Below, in pieces: positions 46,623-57,080 of a stretch of 64,000 nucleotides of DNA. The notes beneath the pieces are model-generated. The model was not told the origin of the DNA. It ran no database searches and saw only the letters and a program-made list of their open reading frames with translations. The position numbers and the translations under genes are program-made. Location of the stretch: positions 56,112-120,111 of the forward strand of contig JAIORD010000057.1 of assembly GCA_021108275.1 (NCBI GenBank), in the 5' to 3' direction. The stretch is from Methanococcoides sp. GTDB taxonomy: Archaea > Halobacteriota > Methanosarcinia > Methanosarcinales > Methanosarcinaceae. Numbering within the stretch: the stretch's first letter is position 1; each line of letters starts with the position of its first letter.

Positions 46623-47045
46623 TCACATCTTCTCTGCCGGAGGTGCGGTGTTCAATTTCACGTACTTAACACCTTTTAGTGCCATTAATCTCTCGTCCAT
46701 CTCCTTGACAAGTTCTCCTTCTCCATCAAAGATAACGACCTCAAGGCAGTTATCATGGTCAAGGTGGATATGCACTGAGGACTTGATCAGGTCTGAATAA
46801 TCATGCTGGATATCCGCGATAGTATTTGAAAGTCCTCTTTTGGTATGGTCGTAGATTACGGTAATAGTTCCTACTCGCCTTCCCTTTATGTCGCTCATCC
46901 ATTCATACTGATTGATGTAGGTGCGTATCGCATCCCGAATACCTTCTGAACGTGAAGAATATCCTCTGCTCTCTATAATTGAATCAAATTTATTCAACAG
47001 ATTGTCGGGAAGTGAGACTCCTATTCTCATTAGTTCATGTTCCAT
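46623..47045 (-). CDS. nikR: Nickel-responsive ribbon-helix-helix regulator
   Basis: A 140-residue NikR. N-terminal ribbon-helix-helix ([19 protein letters not shown]) binds DNA; the C-terminal ACT-like domain binds nickel through H81, H92, H94 and C100, which correspond with a constant offset to H76, H87, H89 and C95 of E. coli NikR. It represses nickel uptake when nickel is plentiful, relevant to a methanogen because coenzyme F430 and hydrogenases need nickel. No nickel transporter lies next to it. It is divergent from purC across 175 bases. Confidence 0.95.
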   Translation of the reverse strand: MEHELMRIGVSLPDNLLNKFDSIIESRGYSSRSEGIRDAIRTYINQYEWMSDIKGRRVGTITVIYDHTKRGLSNTIADIQHDYSDLIKSSVHIHLDHDNCLEVVIFDGEGELVKEMDERLMALKGVKYVKLNTAPPAEKM

Positions 47046-47134
47046 AATTTCACCTGTACTGAAATGGACATAAAAGGTAATAACATTTTGTACAATTTTT
47101 ATTATTTTAGTTGTTATTTCATATTGAAAAACGC

Positions 47135-47211
47135 ACTAGAATATATATTTATATTTAAGTGTGGTATATGGTATCCATAATTAACAAAATATAGACTATC
47201 CATATTTGGAG
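47135..47211 (+). promoter_or_regulatory. purC promoter and ribosome binding site
   Basis: AATATATATTTATATTTAAG (about 47139-47158) is a TATA box some 65 bases before the ATG; GGAG at 47208-47211 is the ribosome binding site. The imperfect dyad GTGGTATATGGTATCCAT nearby could be an operator, but I cannot assign it. Confidence 0.4.
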
Positions 47212-47220
47212 ACCAAATTC

Positions 47221-47937
47221 ATGAAAACGGAAGAACTATACTCAGGCAAAGCAAAGACCATCTATAAGACCGAAAACCCGAATGAACTTATCTCTGAGTT
47301 CAGGGACAGCCTCACAGCTTTTGACGGCAAGAAGAAAAGTGAAGCAAAGAATAAAGGTTATTACAATGCTCAGATATCAAAGAAGATCTTCGAGATGCTC
47401 GAAGAAGAGGGTATTAAAACACACTACCTCGGTATGGTGTCTGGCAATGAGATGCTCGTAAAGAAGGTTGAGATAATTCTCATCGAAGTAATTCCAAGGA
47501 ATATCGCAGCAGGTTCTATCACTCGTAAATATCCTGTTGAAGAAGGTACCGTCTTCAAAGAGCCTGTTCTTGTATTCGATTACAAGAGTGATGAGTTCGG
47601 TGATCCTATGATCAATGATGATATCGCAGTTGCAATGGGTATCGCTACACGTGAAGAGATCGATTTCATCCGCAGCATGGCATTGAAGATCAACGCCATC
47701 CTCAAGAGCTATCTTGAGAGCAATGGTTTCCTGCTTCCTGACTTCAAACTTGAGTTCGGTAGGGTGGACGGCGAGATCGTCCTTGCTGACGAGATATCCT
47801 GCGATACCTGCAGGTTCTGGGATGTTGAGACCGGTGAATCCATGGACAAGGACCTATTCAGGTTCGATAAAGGTGACCTTTCAAAAGCATATGAAAAGGT
47901 TGCACGCAGGCTTGTCCCTGAAATATTCGAGGAGTAA
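47221..47937 (+). CDS. purC: SAICAR synthetase
   Basis: A protein of 238 residues from ATG 47221 (GGAG nine bases upstream); the frame reaches back to a TTG at 47206 that lacks a site. PurC condenses CAIR with aspartate in purine synthesis. Motifs are [12 protein letters not shown] at the start, [16 protein letters not shown], and the C-terminal [20 protein letters not shown] with the SAICAR signature. Its TAA is followed directly by the ATG of the FAD oxidoreductase, so they form an operon. Confidence 0.96.
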   Translation: MKTEELYSGKAKTIYKTENPNELISEFRDSLTAFDGKKKSEAKNKGYYNAQISKKIFEMLEEEGIKTHYLGMVSGNEMLVKKVEIILIEVIPRNIAAGSITRKYPVEEGTVFKEPVLVFDYKSDEFGDPMINDDIAVAMGIATREEIDFIRSMALKINAILKSYLESNGFLLPDFKLEFGRVDGEIVLADEISCDTCRFWDVETGESMDKDLFRFDKGDLSKAYEKVARRLVPEIFEE

Positions 47938-49368
47938 ATGGATAAATATGATGTTATCGTGGTCGGAGCCGGCGTGACCGGTCTTCTGGCCGCACTTACA
48001 TTATCAAAGCATGGCAAAAAAGTGCTGGTGCTTGAAAAACAGGACTCTGTTGGGGGAAACTGCAACAGTTACACAGTGGATGGTTATCAGGTAGACACCG
48101 GTCCGCATGCGATCACTCATCTTGCAGAAGGTCCGCTCAGGCGGCTTATGGATAACTATTTTGATTATCAGCCGGTATTCGAGGACTACGGTCAGTATTA
48201 TGTAAGGACCGAGGAACGTTTTGTAAAAGTTCCCTCAACGATTAAAGAATTCGTCACATTTGACGTTTTTCCCAAACTTGACCGCCTTGCAATTACTCAG
48301 GCCATCACAAAGTCTCTCACAATGGCTTCCTTTGGTATCGATCTCTCGGACCAATCGGTCTATGATTCCCTTCCTGCAAACCTTTCAAAGGACACTTACG
48401 ACTTCGCAGATGCTATATCCTACTTCCTTTCCGGACGTTGTATGAAAGAGACATCTGCACAGAGGGTGCTGGCAGGAAGCAGTTTTGTAAGGGATAGTGT
48501 GACCCAGGAACAGTTCGAAGAGATCATCAAACAGGAATCCACTCCTCAAACTGAATCCATACTTCAATCTGTCCTCCCATCCAATCTTCATCTCTCACTT
48601 CATTCAAGGATAAACCTATCCTGCCTCGGAAGACTTGCTTCCAACAAGGTCAGTCTTTCCCAGGGATATCCGCGAAAAGGCCTTAAATCCCTGCTCAATG
48701 CAATTCTTTATTCTCTTCCCTCGACCGTGGAAATTAAGACCGGATGTGAGGTCCATAAGATATTCACTGATAATGGAAAGGCCTGGGGTGTCGAAGCGGA
48801 CAATGCCTATAGTGCTGATCTTGTGATATACACAGGATTTGCAACATCCCTTCCCACTCTGGTCGAAGACCTTCCGGCATCTTACAAAGAGCTGCTTGAC
48901 GGTATCGTTCATTCTAAAAGTCTCACATTATGGCTTGGCCTTGACAGAATGATGGATGAGTTCAAATATGTCGGTTCTGAGATATGGTTCAAGGACACTC
49001 CTTATTGGGCGATGCCCACAAGCAATTATGATCCTTCACTTGCACCTAAAGGAAAACAGTTGATAGGTTTTGCTTTCTTCATGGATGAGGACAATGATGA
49101 GTCCAAAGATATAAAGAACGCCTATGAGACGATCTACCGTGCTGTCCCAAACATCGAGGATCGCATAGAAATGAAACATCATCAGGTGATCGTTCCTGAA
49201 AAAGCTGCAGTAACGCTCAATGGAAAATTTGCCGATATCCGTACTCCTGTAAAAAATCTTTATGTTGCAGGGACGGATACCGATAAACGCAGCATGGGAG
49301 TGACCCGGGCTGCATATTCTATACTTGAAATGTTAAAAGTGTTGAACGAGGACGGTAATCTTCACTGA
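47938..49368 (+). CDS. FAD-dependent amine oxidase/phytoene desaturase-like oxidoreductase
   Basis: A 476-residue flavoprotein. FAD-binding Rossmann VIVVGAGVTGLLAALTLSK and EKQDSVGGNCNSY at the N-terminus; DTGPHAITHL; C-terminal NLYVAGTDTDKRSMGVTRAA, the second FAD motif. Members act on carotenoid or polyprenyl substrates, or are uncharacterised in methanogens. It begins at the base after the purC stop codon, an odd pairing with purine synthesis. Substrate unknown. Confidence 0.85.
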   Translation: MDKYDVIVVGAGVTGLLAALTLSKHGKKVLVLEKQDSVGGNCNSYTVDGYQVDTGPHAITHLAEGPLRRLMDNYFDYQPVFEDYGQYYVRTEERFVKVPSTIKEFVTFDVFPKLDRLAITQAITKSLTMASFGIDLSDQSVYDSLPANLSKDTYDFADAISYFLSGRCMKETSAQRVLAGSSFVRDSVTQEQFEEIIKQESTPQTESILQSVLPSNLHLSLHSRINLSCLGRLASNKVSLSQGYPRKGLKSLLNAILYSLPSTVEIKTGCEVHKIFTDNGKAWGVEADNAYSADLVIYTGFATSLPTLVEDLPASYKELLDGIVHSKSLTLWLGLDRMMDEFKYVGSEIWFKDTPYWAMPTSNYDPSLAPKGKQLIGFAFFMDEDNDESKDIKNAYETIYRAVPNIEDRIEMKHHQVIVPEKAAVTLNGKFADIRTPVKNLYVAGTDTDKRSMGVTRAAYSILEMLKVLNEDGNLH

Positions 49369-50055
49369 TCACCGTCTGATTATCATTGTTCTGAGTCTGT
49401 CGGCTGCATGTTCGGTCTTATCTGCAATGTCTGCAATAGTTCTGACAAGTTCGATAAGATAGAACACTCCTACAGCCCCTAGTTCCTTTTCATGAGCATA
49501 TATGTCTTTGACAAGGTCCTTCTCGATAAGGTCTGTGACATGCTCCATCTCTTCTATCTGCGGAACAAGGGCCAGGGTCTCCTCGACCTCACGTTTGCTA
49601 AAGGATGTTTCAAGGAGTTCGCTCAACGAATCTACCAGCTTTTCATATATTTCCACTGTTTTCAACGTCTCTGCACTCAGTTGACAGAGCTGATCCTTTA
49701 TGGCATCAGGCATGTCGCATTGTCTCAGGGTAAGCATATATGCAGCTTCCTGTGCCACATCGGCGATGGAGTCTTGTGGCTTTAAAAAGTTCAGCAGGTC
49801 CTCTGCGTTCACAGGCAGCATTATCGAAGACGAAAGCTGTCCTCTTATCGTCTGTTTGATAATGTCCGCTTCATGCTCGATGTTATCGATCTCATGGCTC
49901 AGCTCTTCAACAAGTGGCATATTAGTGCAATATGCATTGACCGCCTGATCGAGCTTTCTTACCGTCTCCACACCTTTTGATGCGTGCAGGTAAAGCGGCT
50001 TAAAAGGCGATCTTGCAAATACGTTAAGTACCGAACGAATGTATTCCCTTTTCAT
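49369..50055 (-). CDS. DUF47 (TIGR00153, PhoU-like) phosphate transport accessory protein
   Basis: A protein of 228 residues from ATG 50055 (the frame extends to 50130 inside the transporter gene). It is all-helical with PhoU-like pairs such as LSHEIDNIEHEADIIKQTIR and IEEMEHVTDLIEKDLVKDIY containing E/DxxxD metal motifs. DUF47 proteins accompany PiT transporters and modulate them. The start codon overlaps the transporter stop (TAATG), a tight translational coupling. Confidence 0.92.
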   Translation of the reverse strand: MKREYIRSVLNVFARSPFKPLYLHASKGVETVRKLDQAVNAYCTNMPLVEELSHEIDNIEHEADIIKQTIRGQLSSSIMLPVNAEDLLNFLKPQDSIADVAQEAAYMLTLRQCDMPDAIKDQLCQLSAETLKTVEIYEKLVDSLSELLETSFSKREVEETLALVPQIEEMEHVTDLIEKDLVKDIYAHEKELGAVGVFYLIELVRTIADIADKTEHAADRLRTMIIRR

Positions 50056-51095
50056 TATAATCCAACTCCCCTTAATGCCAGGAATATAAGTGCTGATGTT
50101 ACTGCTGCTATCGGCACGGTGATTATCCATGACATGGCTATCTTTCCGATAACACTAAGATCGACTGCAGCAAGACCGCCTGCAAGTCCGACCCCTATCA
50201 CAGAACCAACAAGGGTATGTGTTGTAGATATGGGTAGTGAACTGTAGCTATGAAGGACAACAACAGATGCTGTAGCGAGTTCTGCAGAGAATCCCCTTGT
50301 AGGTGTCAGTTCAGTTATCTTTGTGCCTATCGTCTCTATAACGCGGTATCCCCATGTAGCAAGTCCGATGACCATTCCGACACCACCGATCATTAAGACC
50401 CATACGGGTATAGTCAGGTCTGCGAATCCGAGGGCGTTAAGTCCTGCATAGAGTGGTCCGACAGCGTTTGCCACATCGTTAGAACCATGTGCGAATGCAA
50501 TAAAACATGCAGTACCTATCTGAAGTATCACAAATTTCTTTTCTATATTATATGGATTGTCCGTCTTCTGTAATAACGTCAACCGTATTATCGTGAATAT
50601 AATGTATGCGAGGACGGCACCCAATATGGGTGAGACCAACCAGCTGCCCACGATCTTTGTAAGTACTATCCAGTTGATATCGCTATATGCGATAATTCCC
50701 TGGTATGCGGACACAAGTCCGAAACCAAGTACTGATCCCACAATTGAGTGTGTGGTGGAGACTGGCAGGTTATAAAATGTAGCGAAAGTGATCCAGAAAC
50801 CGGCTGCAAGGATCGCTGCCAACATACCTACTGCTACAAGGTTCGGATCTAACAGCTTAATACTGTCAATAGGTACGATTCCTTTTGCAATGGTCGATGT
50901 GACCTTCTTACCAAAAAAGACAGCACCAACGAATTCGAAGACACCTGCCACAAGTATTACCTGTTTAATTGAGAGTGCTCCACTTCCTACTGAAGTTCCC
51001 ATTGCATTAGCAAGATCGTTCGCTCCGATATTCCAGGCCATATAGAGGCCTGCGAATACCAAAAGAATCACAATTGGATTTAATAGATCTATCAT
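50055..51095 (-). CDS. PiT-family inorganic phosphate transporter
   Basis: A 346-residue membrane protein with about 10 helices. The two inverted PiT signature repeats are present: [22 protein letters not shown] near the start (position 21 on) and [14 protein letters not shown] in the second half; each is followed by a [11 protein letters not shown] or [11 protein letters not shown] element. It imports phosphate with a cation. Coupled to DUF47 downstream. The neighbouring TPR gene at 51153 is on the same strand, 57 bases upstream. Confidence 0.93.
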   Translation of the reverse strand: MIDLLNPIVILLVFAGLYMAWNIGANDLANAMGTSVGSGALSIKQVILVAGVFEFVGAVFFGKKVTSTIAKGIVPIDSIKLLDPNLVAVGMLAAILAAGFWITFATFYNLPVSTTHSIVGSVLGFGLVSAYQGIIAYSDINWIVLTKIVGSWLVSPILGAVLAYIIFTIIRLTLLQKTDNPYNIEKKFVILQIGTACFIAFAHGSNDVANAVGPLYAGLNALGFADLTIPVWVLMIGGVGMVIGLATWGYRVIETIGTKITELTPTRGFSAELATASVVVLHSYSSLPISTTHTLVGSVIGVGLAGGLAAVDLSVIGKIAMSWIITVPIAAVTSALIFLALRGVGL

Positions 51096-51152
51096 ATTTC
51101 CTTCCTTTGATCAAGTATTAAGGCTGATAATGTCACATATGTGATAAATGTA

Positions 51153-52100
51153 TCAATCATTATTTTTTGTCATGGAAATAATCTCTTCACGTGCCTTTTT
51201 CACTTCCTCATCCTCAGGGTCCAGCTCGATCAGCATATCGTATGTCTTAATGGCATCATTGTAATTGTCTTCCTGTACACTGAGTTCGGCAGCATTTGTC
51301 AGTATTGCTTTTGCTTCCTGTTTGTGTCCAAGCTTGTAAAGCAGTTTACCTCTTGTTCTCCACATGTCGATGTTGGAAACATCGAGCTCAAGGGCATTCT
51401 CGATCGCTCCGAGTGCTTTCTCGTATGTCTCAGTGTTCCTGCTCATAAGGGCTTTCAACTCCCACATCTCAGCTGCTGCATGGAAACATTTTACTGCTTC
51501 CTTTGCTTGCCCAAGCTTCCTGTGAGCAATACCTGTAAAGAAGATCGGTTCGACAAAGTCTTCTGTCAGTTCCATTGTCTTCTCAAAAGCTGAAATGGCA
51601 GCACCATATCTTTCAGATTCAAGAAGTAACATTCCCTTGCTGTGCCATACATGTGCAATGCTCGGGTCTATCTCTATGGAGCGTTCAAATTCCTCAATAC
51701 CCTCTTGCGCCCTTCCCATTTCCGCAAGGATACCGCCTTTAAGGAAATAGCTTTCAGCGTCCTTTGGTGCCATCTCTGTGATATTCGTGAATATCTCCAG
51801 TGCTCCCTCAAGGTCATCCTTGATAGCAAGGATATTACCTTTCAATTTGAGTGCCTCGATATCTTCTCTAAGTTCCAATGCCTCATTGGTGGTCTCAAGG
51901 GCATCATCGTAGAGATGAAGGCCGGTGAGTATCCGCGCTTTGATAAGCAGAGCATGAATTGGGTCAGGTGCATGGTTGATCGCCTGTTCCACAACTTCCA
52001 GTGCCTGATCAAGGTGGCTTTCCCTGCACAATGACATCACTTTGTTTATCAGAAAATCTGCCAGTTCTTGAGGTGACATATCACTTTTAGGTTCGGACAT
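51153..52100 (-). CDS. Tetratricopeptide repeat protein
   Basis: About 315 residues from ATG 52100. Eight or so TPR units of 34 residues run from about residue 15 to 310 (for example AESYFLKGGILAEMGRAQEG and AHVWHSKGMLLLESERYGAA). Acidic and soluble; a protein-interaction scaffold. No catalytic domain is present. Role unknown. Confidence 0.9.
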   Translation of the reverse strand: MSEPKSDMSPQELADFLINKVMSLCRESHLDQALEVVEQAINHAPDPIHALLIKARILTGLHLYDDALETTNEALELREDIEALKLKGNILAIKDDLEGALEIFTNITEMAPKDAESYFLKGGILAEMGRAQEGIEEFERSIEIDPSIAHVWHSKGMLLLESERYGAAISAFEKTMELTEDFVEPIFFTGIAHRKLGQAKEAVKCFHAAAEMWELKALMSRNTETYEKALGAIENALELDVSNIDMWRTRGKLLYKLGHKQEAKAILTNAAELSVQEDNYNDAIKTYDMLIELDPEDEEVKKAREEIISMTKNND

Positions 52101-52143
52101 AATCACCAATTGTGCAATACCATTTTAATGTCTTGCGGAGGAT

Positions 52144-53364
52144 TCAGAAAAAAGAGTCCAGCGTTCTCTGGAAACGTATGTCTGATAGCATCTTTGCCTT
52201 TGCCTTCCATTGCTCTGCAGGTGTTCTCACTCTCGTTGCCATGTCATCCAGTGCTTCTTCAATGGTCTCGAACGTGCGTGGTATGGAGGACAATGCATTT
52301 CTGGCAGCCTCGCGGACCACCCATACTCCAAGCGGTGCCCAGTATTCAGGTGTTATTTCCCTTATCATGAATACCGATGCCTGTCTTTGTATATTCTCAA
52401 GATGCTCCAGGGCGGCTATACGGGCGGCATAATATCCTCCTGCAAGGTTCGAATATCCCTTTTTACCGTTAATGTCCTCCATGTCCTGCCCTATCCATGA
52501 AGAACCTCCGGACCAGACCGAGCTTTTCATCCATATCTCGAGCAGCTCGTAAGAATATCTGCGGGGTGTCATGAGTATCTCAAAATAGTTTCCGAAACAT
52601 CCTCCGCTGAACACTGATATCTCACTGATGAGGGGTAGGTCTATCACACGGTCGGTGATATCCTTCCCGACCATCTCATCCGTGGCTGTAATTGCCCAGC
52701 GGGTAGGTACAAGTTTCCGTTCCTGTCCCAACAAGCCTATGGAAAGCAATCTTGTAATATGTTCTGTGGGGATATCCCCTTTAAAAAGTTCACACACCGC
52801 ATCCTTTGCAAGGGCATCAGTGTCGTATGCCAGATGATCTACTTTTTTCGGGACCTTCGGATTCTCTGCAATATCAAAGTCCTTCATGGTGCCGGAAGGG
52901 CCCATGGGGGTAAGTACGCTGTCGAACTTCAGGTCCTGTTTCAATGGTTTTGTGAACCATGCCTCTGTATCGATGGGCGACTTTGACAGTGCGAGCTCCT
53001 GCGATTTTTCCAGGAGTTTATCCGGTCTGTTCGCATTTTTCACATCTATGGTGGTATTTGCACGGACAAGTTGGCATCTGGCAGATATGATGTCCTGGAT
53101 ATCCATAGAAAGCCAATACTTGGGGTCTTCCAGTGCCATTGCATCCTTAGAATCCACCTGTGGTGGGATCATGGGTCCGGCCTTGACCTGGGGGTAACCA
53201 TATCTTCCCACAAAGACCGCTGGCGGGGAAGCACCAAAAATAGAACCGTCTGAAGATATCGAAGCTGCAGTGCTCTCGGCAGACCTGAACTTCTCAAGAA
53301 TAGGACACCGAGGTCTTCCGCAAAGTCCTTTCCCTTTACATTGGATGCATAGACTTTTGCTCAA
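52144..53364 (-). CDS. nreA: Archaeal DNA repair protein of the Nre family with C-terminal PIP box
   Basis: A 406-residue Nre protein (DUF650/651), needed in haloarchaea for repair of DNA damage together with PCNA. N-terminal zinc-binding region CIQCKGKGLCGRPRCPIL (four Cys), then FVGRYGYPQVKAGPM and, in the second domain, FGNYFEILMTPRRYSYE. The last eight residues QRTLDSFF fit the PCNA-interaction motif QxxLxxFF. It overlaps the upstream HTH gene by four bases, so they are coupled. Confidence 0.9.
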   Translation of the reverse strand: MSKSLCIQCKGKGLCGRPRCPILEKFRSAESTAASISSDGSIFGASPPAVFVGRYGYPQVKAGPMIPPQVDSKDAMALEDPKYWLSMDIQDIISARCQLVRANTTIDVKNANRPDKLLEKSQELALSKSPIDTEAWFTKPLKQDLKFDSVLTPMGPSGTMKDFDIAENPKVPKKVDHLAYDTDALAKDAVCELFKGDIPTEHITRLLSIGLLGQERKLVPTRWAITATDEMVGKDITDRVIDLPLISEISVFSGGCFGNYFEILMTPRRYSYELLEIWMKSSVWSGGSSWIGQDMEDINGKKGYSNLAGGYYAARIAALEHLENIQRQASVFMIREITPEYWAPLGVWVVREAARNALSSIPRTFETIEEALDDMATRVRTPAEQWKAKAKMLSDIRFQRTLDSFF

Positions 53365-53720
53365 TCTTCATCATCTTTACATAATATGCAATATTCTGCT
53401 TCCGGTGCATTTTTGAACAACCAACCTGAACGCTGTACGAACTTGCATACATTGCACATTCCCTCGTTCATGGCCTTTGCAGACATCTCATTGACAAGGT
53501 TGGTAGCAAATTTCCTTATCTCTTCATTGGTCTCTTCTGAAAATCCTACTTCTGCTCCCCTTTTCTCACTCACGTACTGGGAAACGGCAGCTCTGGACAA
53601 TCCGAGAATGTCGGCAACCTGTTGCTGTGTGCATCCGTGGTCGATCATCATGGTACGTGCAAGTCCGGCTCGTATTGCTGGCAAAACTCTCTGAACCATT
53701 ATCTCGCAGGTAGGTTTCAT
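53361..53720 (-). CDS. Helix-turn-helix regulator with C-terminal cysteines, coupled to nreA
   Basis: About 119 residues from ATG 53720; the longer frame to 53786 is less likely because a GAAGGA site precedes the inner start. Xre-type HTH at about 30-55 (GCTQQQVADILGLSRAAVSQ). Towards the end, GMCNVCKFVQ and AEYCILCKDDED provide two CxxC pairs, a likely zinc or redox site. It overlaps nreA (ATGA), so it may sense damage or redox state and control the repair gene; that is inferred from the arrangement. Confidence 0.85.
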   Translation of the reverse strand: MKPTCEIMVQRVLPAIRAGLARTMMIDHGCTQQQVADILGLSRAAVSQYVSEKRGAEVGFSEETNEEIRKFATNLVNEMSAKAMNEGMCNVCKFVQRSGWLFKNAPEAEYCILCKDDED

Positions 53721-53921
53721 AATATTATATCCTTCACTCGTCCTATTTGATTTTTTTGGCAGCATTGATGATAAGCAGATCTGCACTCGAACGGACGCTC
53801 ATAATTCAAAAAAAGGACATGGCATTCAATACCAGCATTGATATGGCCATGTTCCGTTCATTATTAGGTTTTTAATACGAACATCAGGTCTGTCTGGCAG
53901 TCCTGCTATTCAATGTCAATT

Positions 53922-54230
53922 TCAGTCCTTGATCTGCTCGGGGGAGAACCCTTTCTTTACAAGAACGGCTTTCATGCGACTCAGATGGTTGCCCTGCAAT
54001 TCTACGGCACTACCTTTTACAGTTCCGCCACACGCAAACTTTGATTTAAGGTATGTGGACAGTTCGTGGAGGTCGATCTCATTAGCATCGAATCCTTCTA
54101 CAACTGTAACTTCTTTACCGTATCTTCGTCTATTCACTTTCACTGTAATTCTTTGTTGCTCTTTTGCCACTTCTTCACAGATACATAGCTCTGATGGCAA
54201 ACCGCAAACCGGGCACATTTCTGAACTCAT
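53922..54230 (-). CDS. Translation initiation factor aIF1 (SUI1)
   Basis: A 102-residue SUI1 protein that helps select the start codon on the small ribosomal subunit. N-terminal zinc knuckle [16 protein letters not shown]1 core with [37 protein letters not shown] and the tail [13 protein letters not shown]. Length and motifs are typical. It is 200 bases upstream of the HTH gene on the same strand. Confidence 0.94.
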   Translation of the reverse strand: MSSEMCPVCGLPSELCICEEVAKEQQRITVKVNRRRYGKEVTVVEGFDANEIDLHELSTYLKSKFACGGTVKGSAVELQGNHLSRMKAVLVKKGFSPEQIKD

Positions 54231-54310
54231 CTTCTAGTTTTTCCTCCGCAAAATTATTGCGTTATAACCATAAATTATTATAATGTATGCTATTTATAGG
54301 TAATAAATAG

Positions 54311-54685
54311 ATGTCTTTTATGTATCCCACTATGCTATTAAAATCTAATGGTGATGTAATATCATCTGATGTCGAATATGCAAAAAGCATGTTCAGGCAG
54401 GCTAAAGGCCTTATGTTCAGACGTTCGGTCCCTGATAGCTATGCTATGATCTTCATCTTTTCCTCTCTTAAGAAAATATCTCTCCACATGCTGTTTGTAC
54501 CATTTCCTCTGGATGTCCTTTTTCTCAATGAAGATAAAAGGATAGTCAAGACCACTACTCTCAGGCCCTGGATCGGTATCACTGATTCCGGTGAAAAGAT
54601 CAGGTACGTCATAGAACTACCTTCAGGTACTATCGCTTCCAACGACCTCAAGGTTGGGGATGATCTGATGTTCGATGAACCCTGA
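54311..54685 (+). CDS. DUF192 protein
   Basis: A 124-residue DUF192 protein, recognised by AKGLMFRRSVPDSYAMIF (KGLMFR), HMLFVPFPLDVLFLNED and AIELPSGT-like VIELPSGTIASNDLKVGD. The family is a small beta-barrel of unknown function, often secreted in bacteria; no signal peptide here. Its start is 80 bases from aIF1, divergent. Confidence 0.88.
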   Translation: MSFMYPTMLLKSNGDVISSDVEYAKSMFRQAKGLMFRRSVPDSYAMIFIFSSLKKISLHMLFVPFPLDVLFLNEDKRIVKTTTLRPWIGITDSGEKIRYVIELPSGTIASNDLKVGDDLMFDEP

Positions 54686-54767
54686 ACTTCTCTCTCGCTG
54701 GAAATCTTTATCTAATCTATGGTTTATTTAAGCCTAAATCATACTCCTTATATAATGAGGCGCACAA

Positions 54768-56915
54768 ATGTTACCTGAAAATGACCTGAAGATCATAACA
54801 GAAGAGATGGGCAGAGAACCAAACCTTGTTGAACAGGGATGCTTTTTGAATCTTTGGAGCGAACACTGCTCTTATCGTTCCAGTGCTCCCCTGCTAAAAA
54901 CGTTTACTACCGTGGGAGATCGTGTTATCATAGGTCCTGGCGACGATGCCGCAATAATACGCTTTGGAGAAGGCTGGGTACTTGCCATTGGAATGGAAAG
55001 CCACAACCATCCTTCATATGTCGATCCTTACAACGGATCAGCAACAGGTGTCGGCGGAATTGTGCGTGACATCATATCCATGGGTGCCCGCCCAATAGCA
55101 CTTATGGACCCGTTGTATTTCGGCCCTCTGGACACTCCTAAGAACCTTTACCTTTTCGAGCATATCATCGAAGGTATCGCAGGTTATGGTAACTGCATTG
55201 GTGTTCCTGTTGTCAGGGGTGAAACATACTTCGATGAATCATACAGTGGAAATCCTCTGGTGAACGTTGTTTGTGTGGGTCTGGCACGCGAAGAGAACAT
55301 CGTGACCGCATGTGCACAGAAAGCAGGTAACAAACTTGTCCTCATAGGTTCGACCACAGGCCGTGACGGTCTTGGCGGTGCATCCTTCGCATCCCGTGAC
55401 CTTTCAGAAGAGGCTGAAGCCGAGGACCGCCCAAGTATACAAATCGGTGACCCATTCACCGAAAAGCTTGCAATTGAAGCAACACTGGAAGCTATCGGTG
55501 CAGGCTATGTTCTCTCATGCAGGGACCTTGGTGCAGCAGGTCTTGCAGGTGCAAGCTCTGAAATGGCATCAAAGGGTAAACTCGGTATGCGTCTTGAAGC
55601 TGACAAAGTTATCCTCAGGGAAGATGGCATGACCCCTTACGAGATAATGATCGCCGAATCTCAGGAACGCATACTAATGGAAGTCGAACCTGAGAATGTC
55701 GATGCTGTCCTTGCAATCGGAAAGAAGTACGATCTCCATGCAAGCATGATAGGTGAACTTACAGAACGTCTCTATTATACTGTTGAGTTCGAAGGTGAAA
55801 TGGTAGCTGACATTCCGGTAATGCTGCTCACCGAAGGTGCGCCAACGTTCGAACGCCCATCCACTGCTCCTCCAGAGCGTGAGATCGGTGAAAAACCAGA
55901 CCTTCCCGCAGACCTGAAAAAGGTCGTTCTCGATATCCTTTCCTCCCACAATATCGCTTCAAAAGAATGGATCTATCGCCAGTATGACCACGAAGTGCAG
56001 GTGCGTACTGTGGAAAAACCCGGCTCAGATGCAGCAGTTCTTCGCATAGGCGATGGAAAGGGACTTGCTATGTCATGCGGATGCAATCCACGCCATACAC
56101 TTCTTGATCCATACGAAGGTGGAAAAGGCACGCTCATCGAGAATAGTATGAACCTTGCAGTAAAAGGCGCTGAAGGTATTGCACTCGTGGATTGCCTGAA
56201 CTTCGGAAATCCTGAAAGACCTGACATCTACTGGCAGTTCAAACAGGCAATCCTCGGTCTTGGTGACGCTGCAAGAAGCCTGTCCATTCCGGTGGTCGGG
56301 GGGAACGTTTCCCTTTACAACGAAAGCGGAGAATATGGCACTGCCATAGCACCAACACCATCCATTGGTCTTATCGGTATCACCGGAGAGCTTGAAACAG
56401 TTCCTCAAAGTCACTTTACAGGAGACGGCAACACCATCATCCTCGTAGGCAACACCCTTGATGAGATGGGTGGCTCGGAATATTACAACATGGCTGGGCT
56501 AAGGCTCAACGGTAATGTCCCAAAGGTAACTGATGATTCAGTAAAGGTCGTTGAAACGCTCATCAATGTGGTGAGGGGTGGAAATGTAGTGTCTGCTCAC
56601 GATGTATCTGCCGGTGGTCTTGTTGTGTCCCTCTCCGAGATGTGTGACTCTATCGGTGCAGATATCGATCTGAACACCGTAGGCGACAACCTGCGTGCTG
56701 ACGATATCCTTTTCTCCGAATCCCATGCAAGAGCAATTCTTGTAACATCCTCTCCGGAAAAGGTCACAGAAATGCTTTCCGATGTACCTCATACTGTCAT
56801 TGGAACCGTAGGCGGCAACAACTTGAGCATCAAAGGTGAAGGATTCGATATTTCACTCTCCCTTGAGGAGATATCAGATGCAAGGGCATCTCTTACAAAA
56901 TTGATGATGGAATAA
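54768..56915 (+). CDS. purL: Phosphoribosylformylglycinamidine synthase subunit II
   Basis: A 715-residue small-type PurL, using ATP and glutamine-derived ammonia to make FGAM in purine synthesis. [28 protein letters not shown] and [19 protein letters not shown] are the active-site loops; the second half repeats the fold with [13 protein letters not shown] and [15 protein letters not shown]. Works with PurQ and PurS encoded elsewhere. Monocistronic, with a TATA-like run near 54720-54735. Confidence 0.96.
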   Translation: MLPENDLKIITEEMGREPNLVEQGCFLNLWSEHCSYRSSAPLLKTFTTVGDRVIIGPGDDAAIIRFGEGWVLAIGMESHNHPSYVDPYNGSATGVGGIVRDIISMGARPIALMDPLYFGPLDTPKNLYLFEHIIEGIAGYGNCIGVPVVRGETYFDESYSGNPLVNVVCVGLAREENIVTACAQKAGNKLVLIGSTTGRDGLGGASFASRDLSEEAEAEDRPSIQIGDPFTEKLAIEATLEAIGAGYVLSCRDLGAAGLAGASSEMASKGKLGMRLEADKVILREDGMTPYEIMIAESQERILMEVEPENVDAVLAIGKKYDLHASMIGELTERLYYTVEFEGEMVADIPVMLLTEGAPTFERPSTAPPEREIGEKPDLPADLKKVVLDILSSHNIASKEWIYRQYDHEVQVRTVEKPGSDAAVLRIGDGKGLAMSCGCNPRHTLLDPYEGGKGTLIENSMNLAVKGAEGIALVDCLNFGNPERPDIYWQFKQAILGLGDAARSLSIPVVGGNVSLYNESGEYGTAIAPTPSIGLIGITGELETVPQSHFTGDGNTIILVGNTLDEMGGSEYYNMAGLRLNGNVPKVTDDSVKVVETLINVVRGGNVVSAHDVSAGGLVVSLSEMCDSIGADIDLNTVGDNLRADDILFSESHARAILVTSSPEKVTEMLSDVPHTVIGTVGGNNLSIKGEGFDISLSLEEISDARASLTKLMME

Positions 56916-57080
56916 TTTCCATTATCTTCTTTTATTATTCTTTCATTTTTTCAAATTCGAGTCATCCTATTGCATGGGTGCATATCCAATGCGGTTGATT
57001 TACTACATGCTATCAAATTTTTATATGTATATATTTTTATAATTAAATAACTATATGTACTATTCTATACGGTAGGTACT

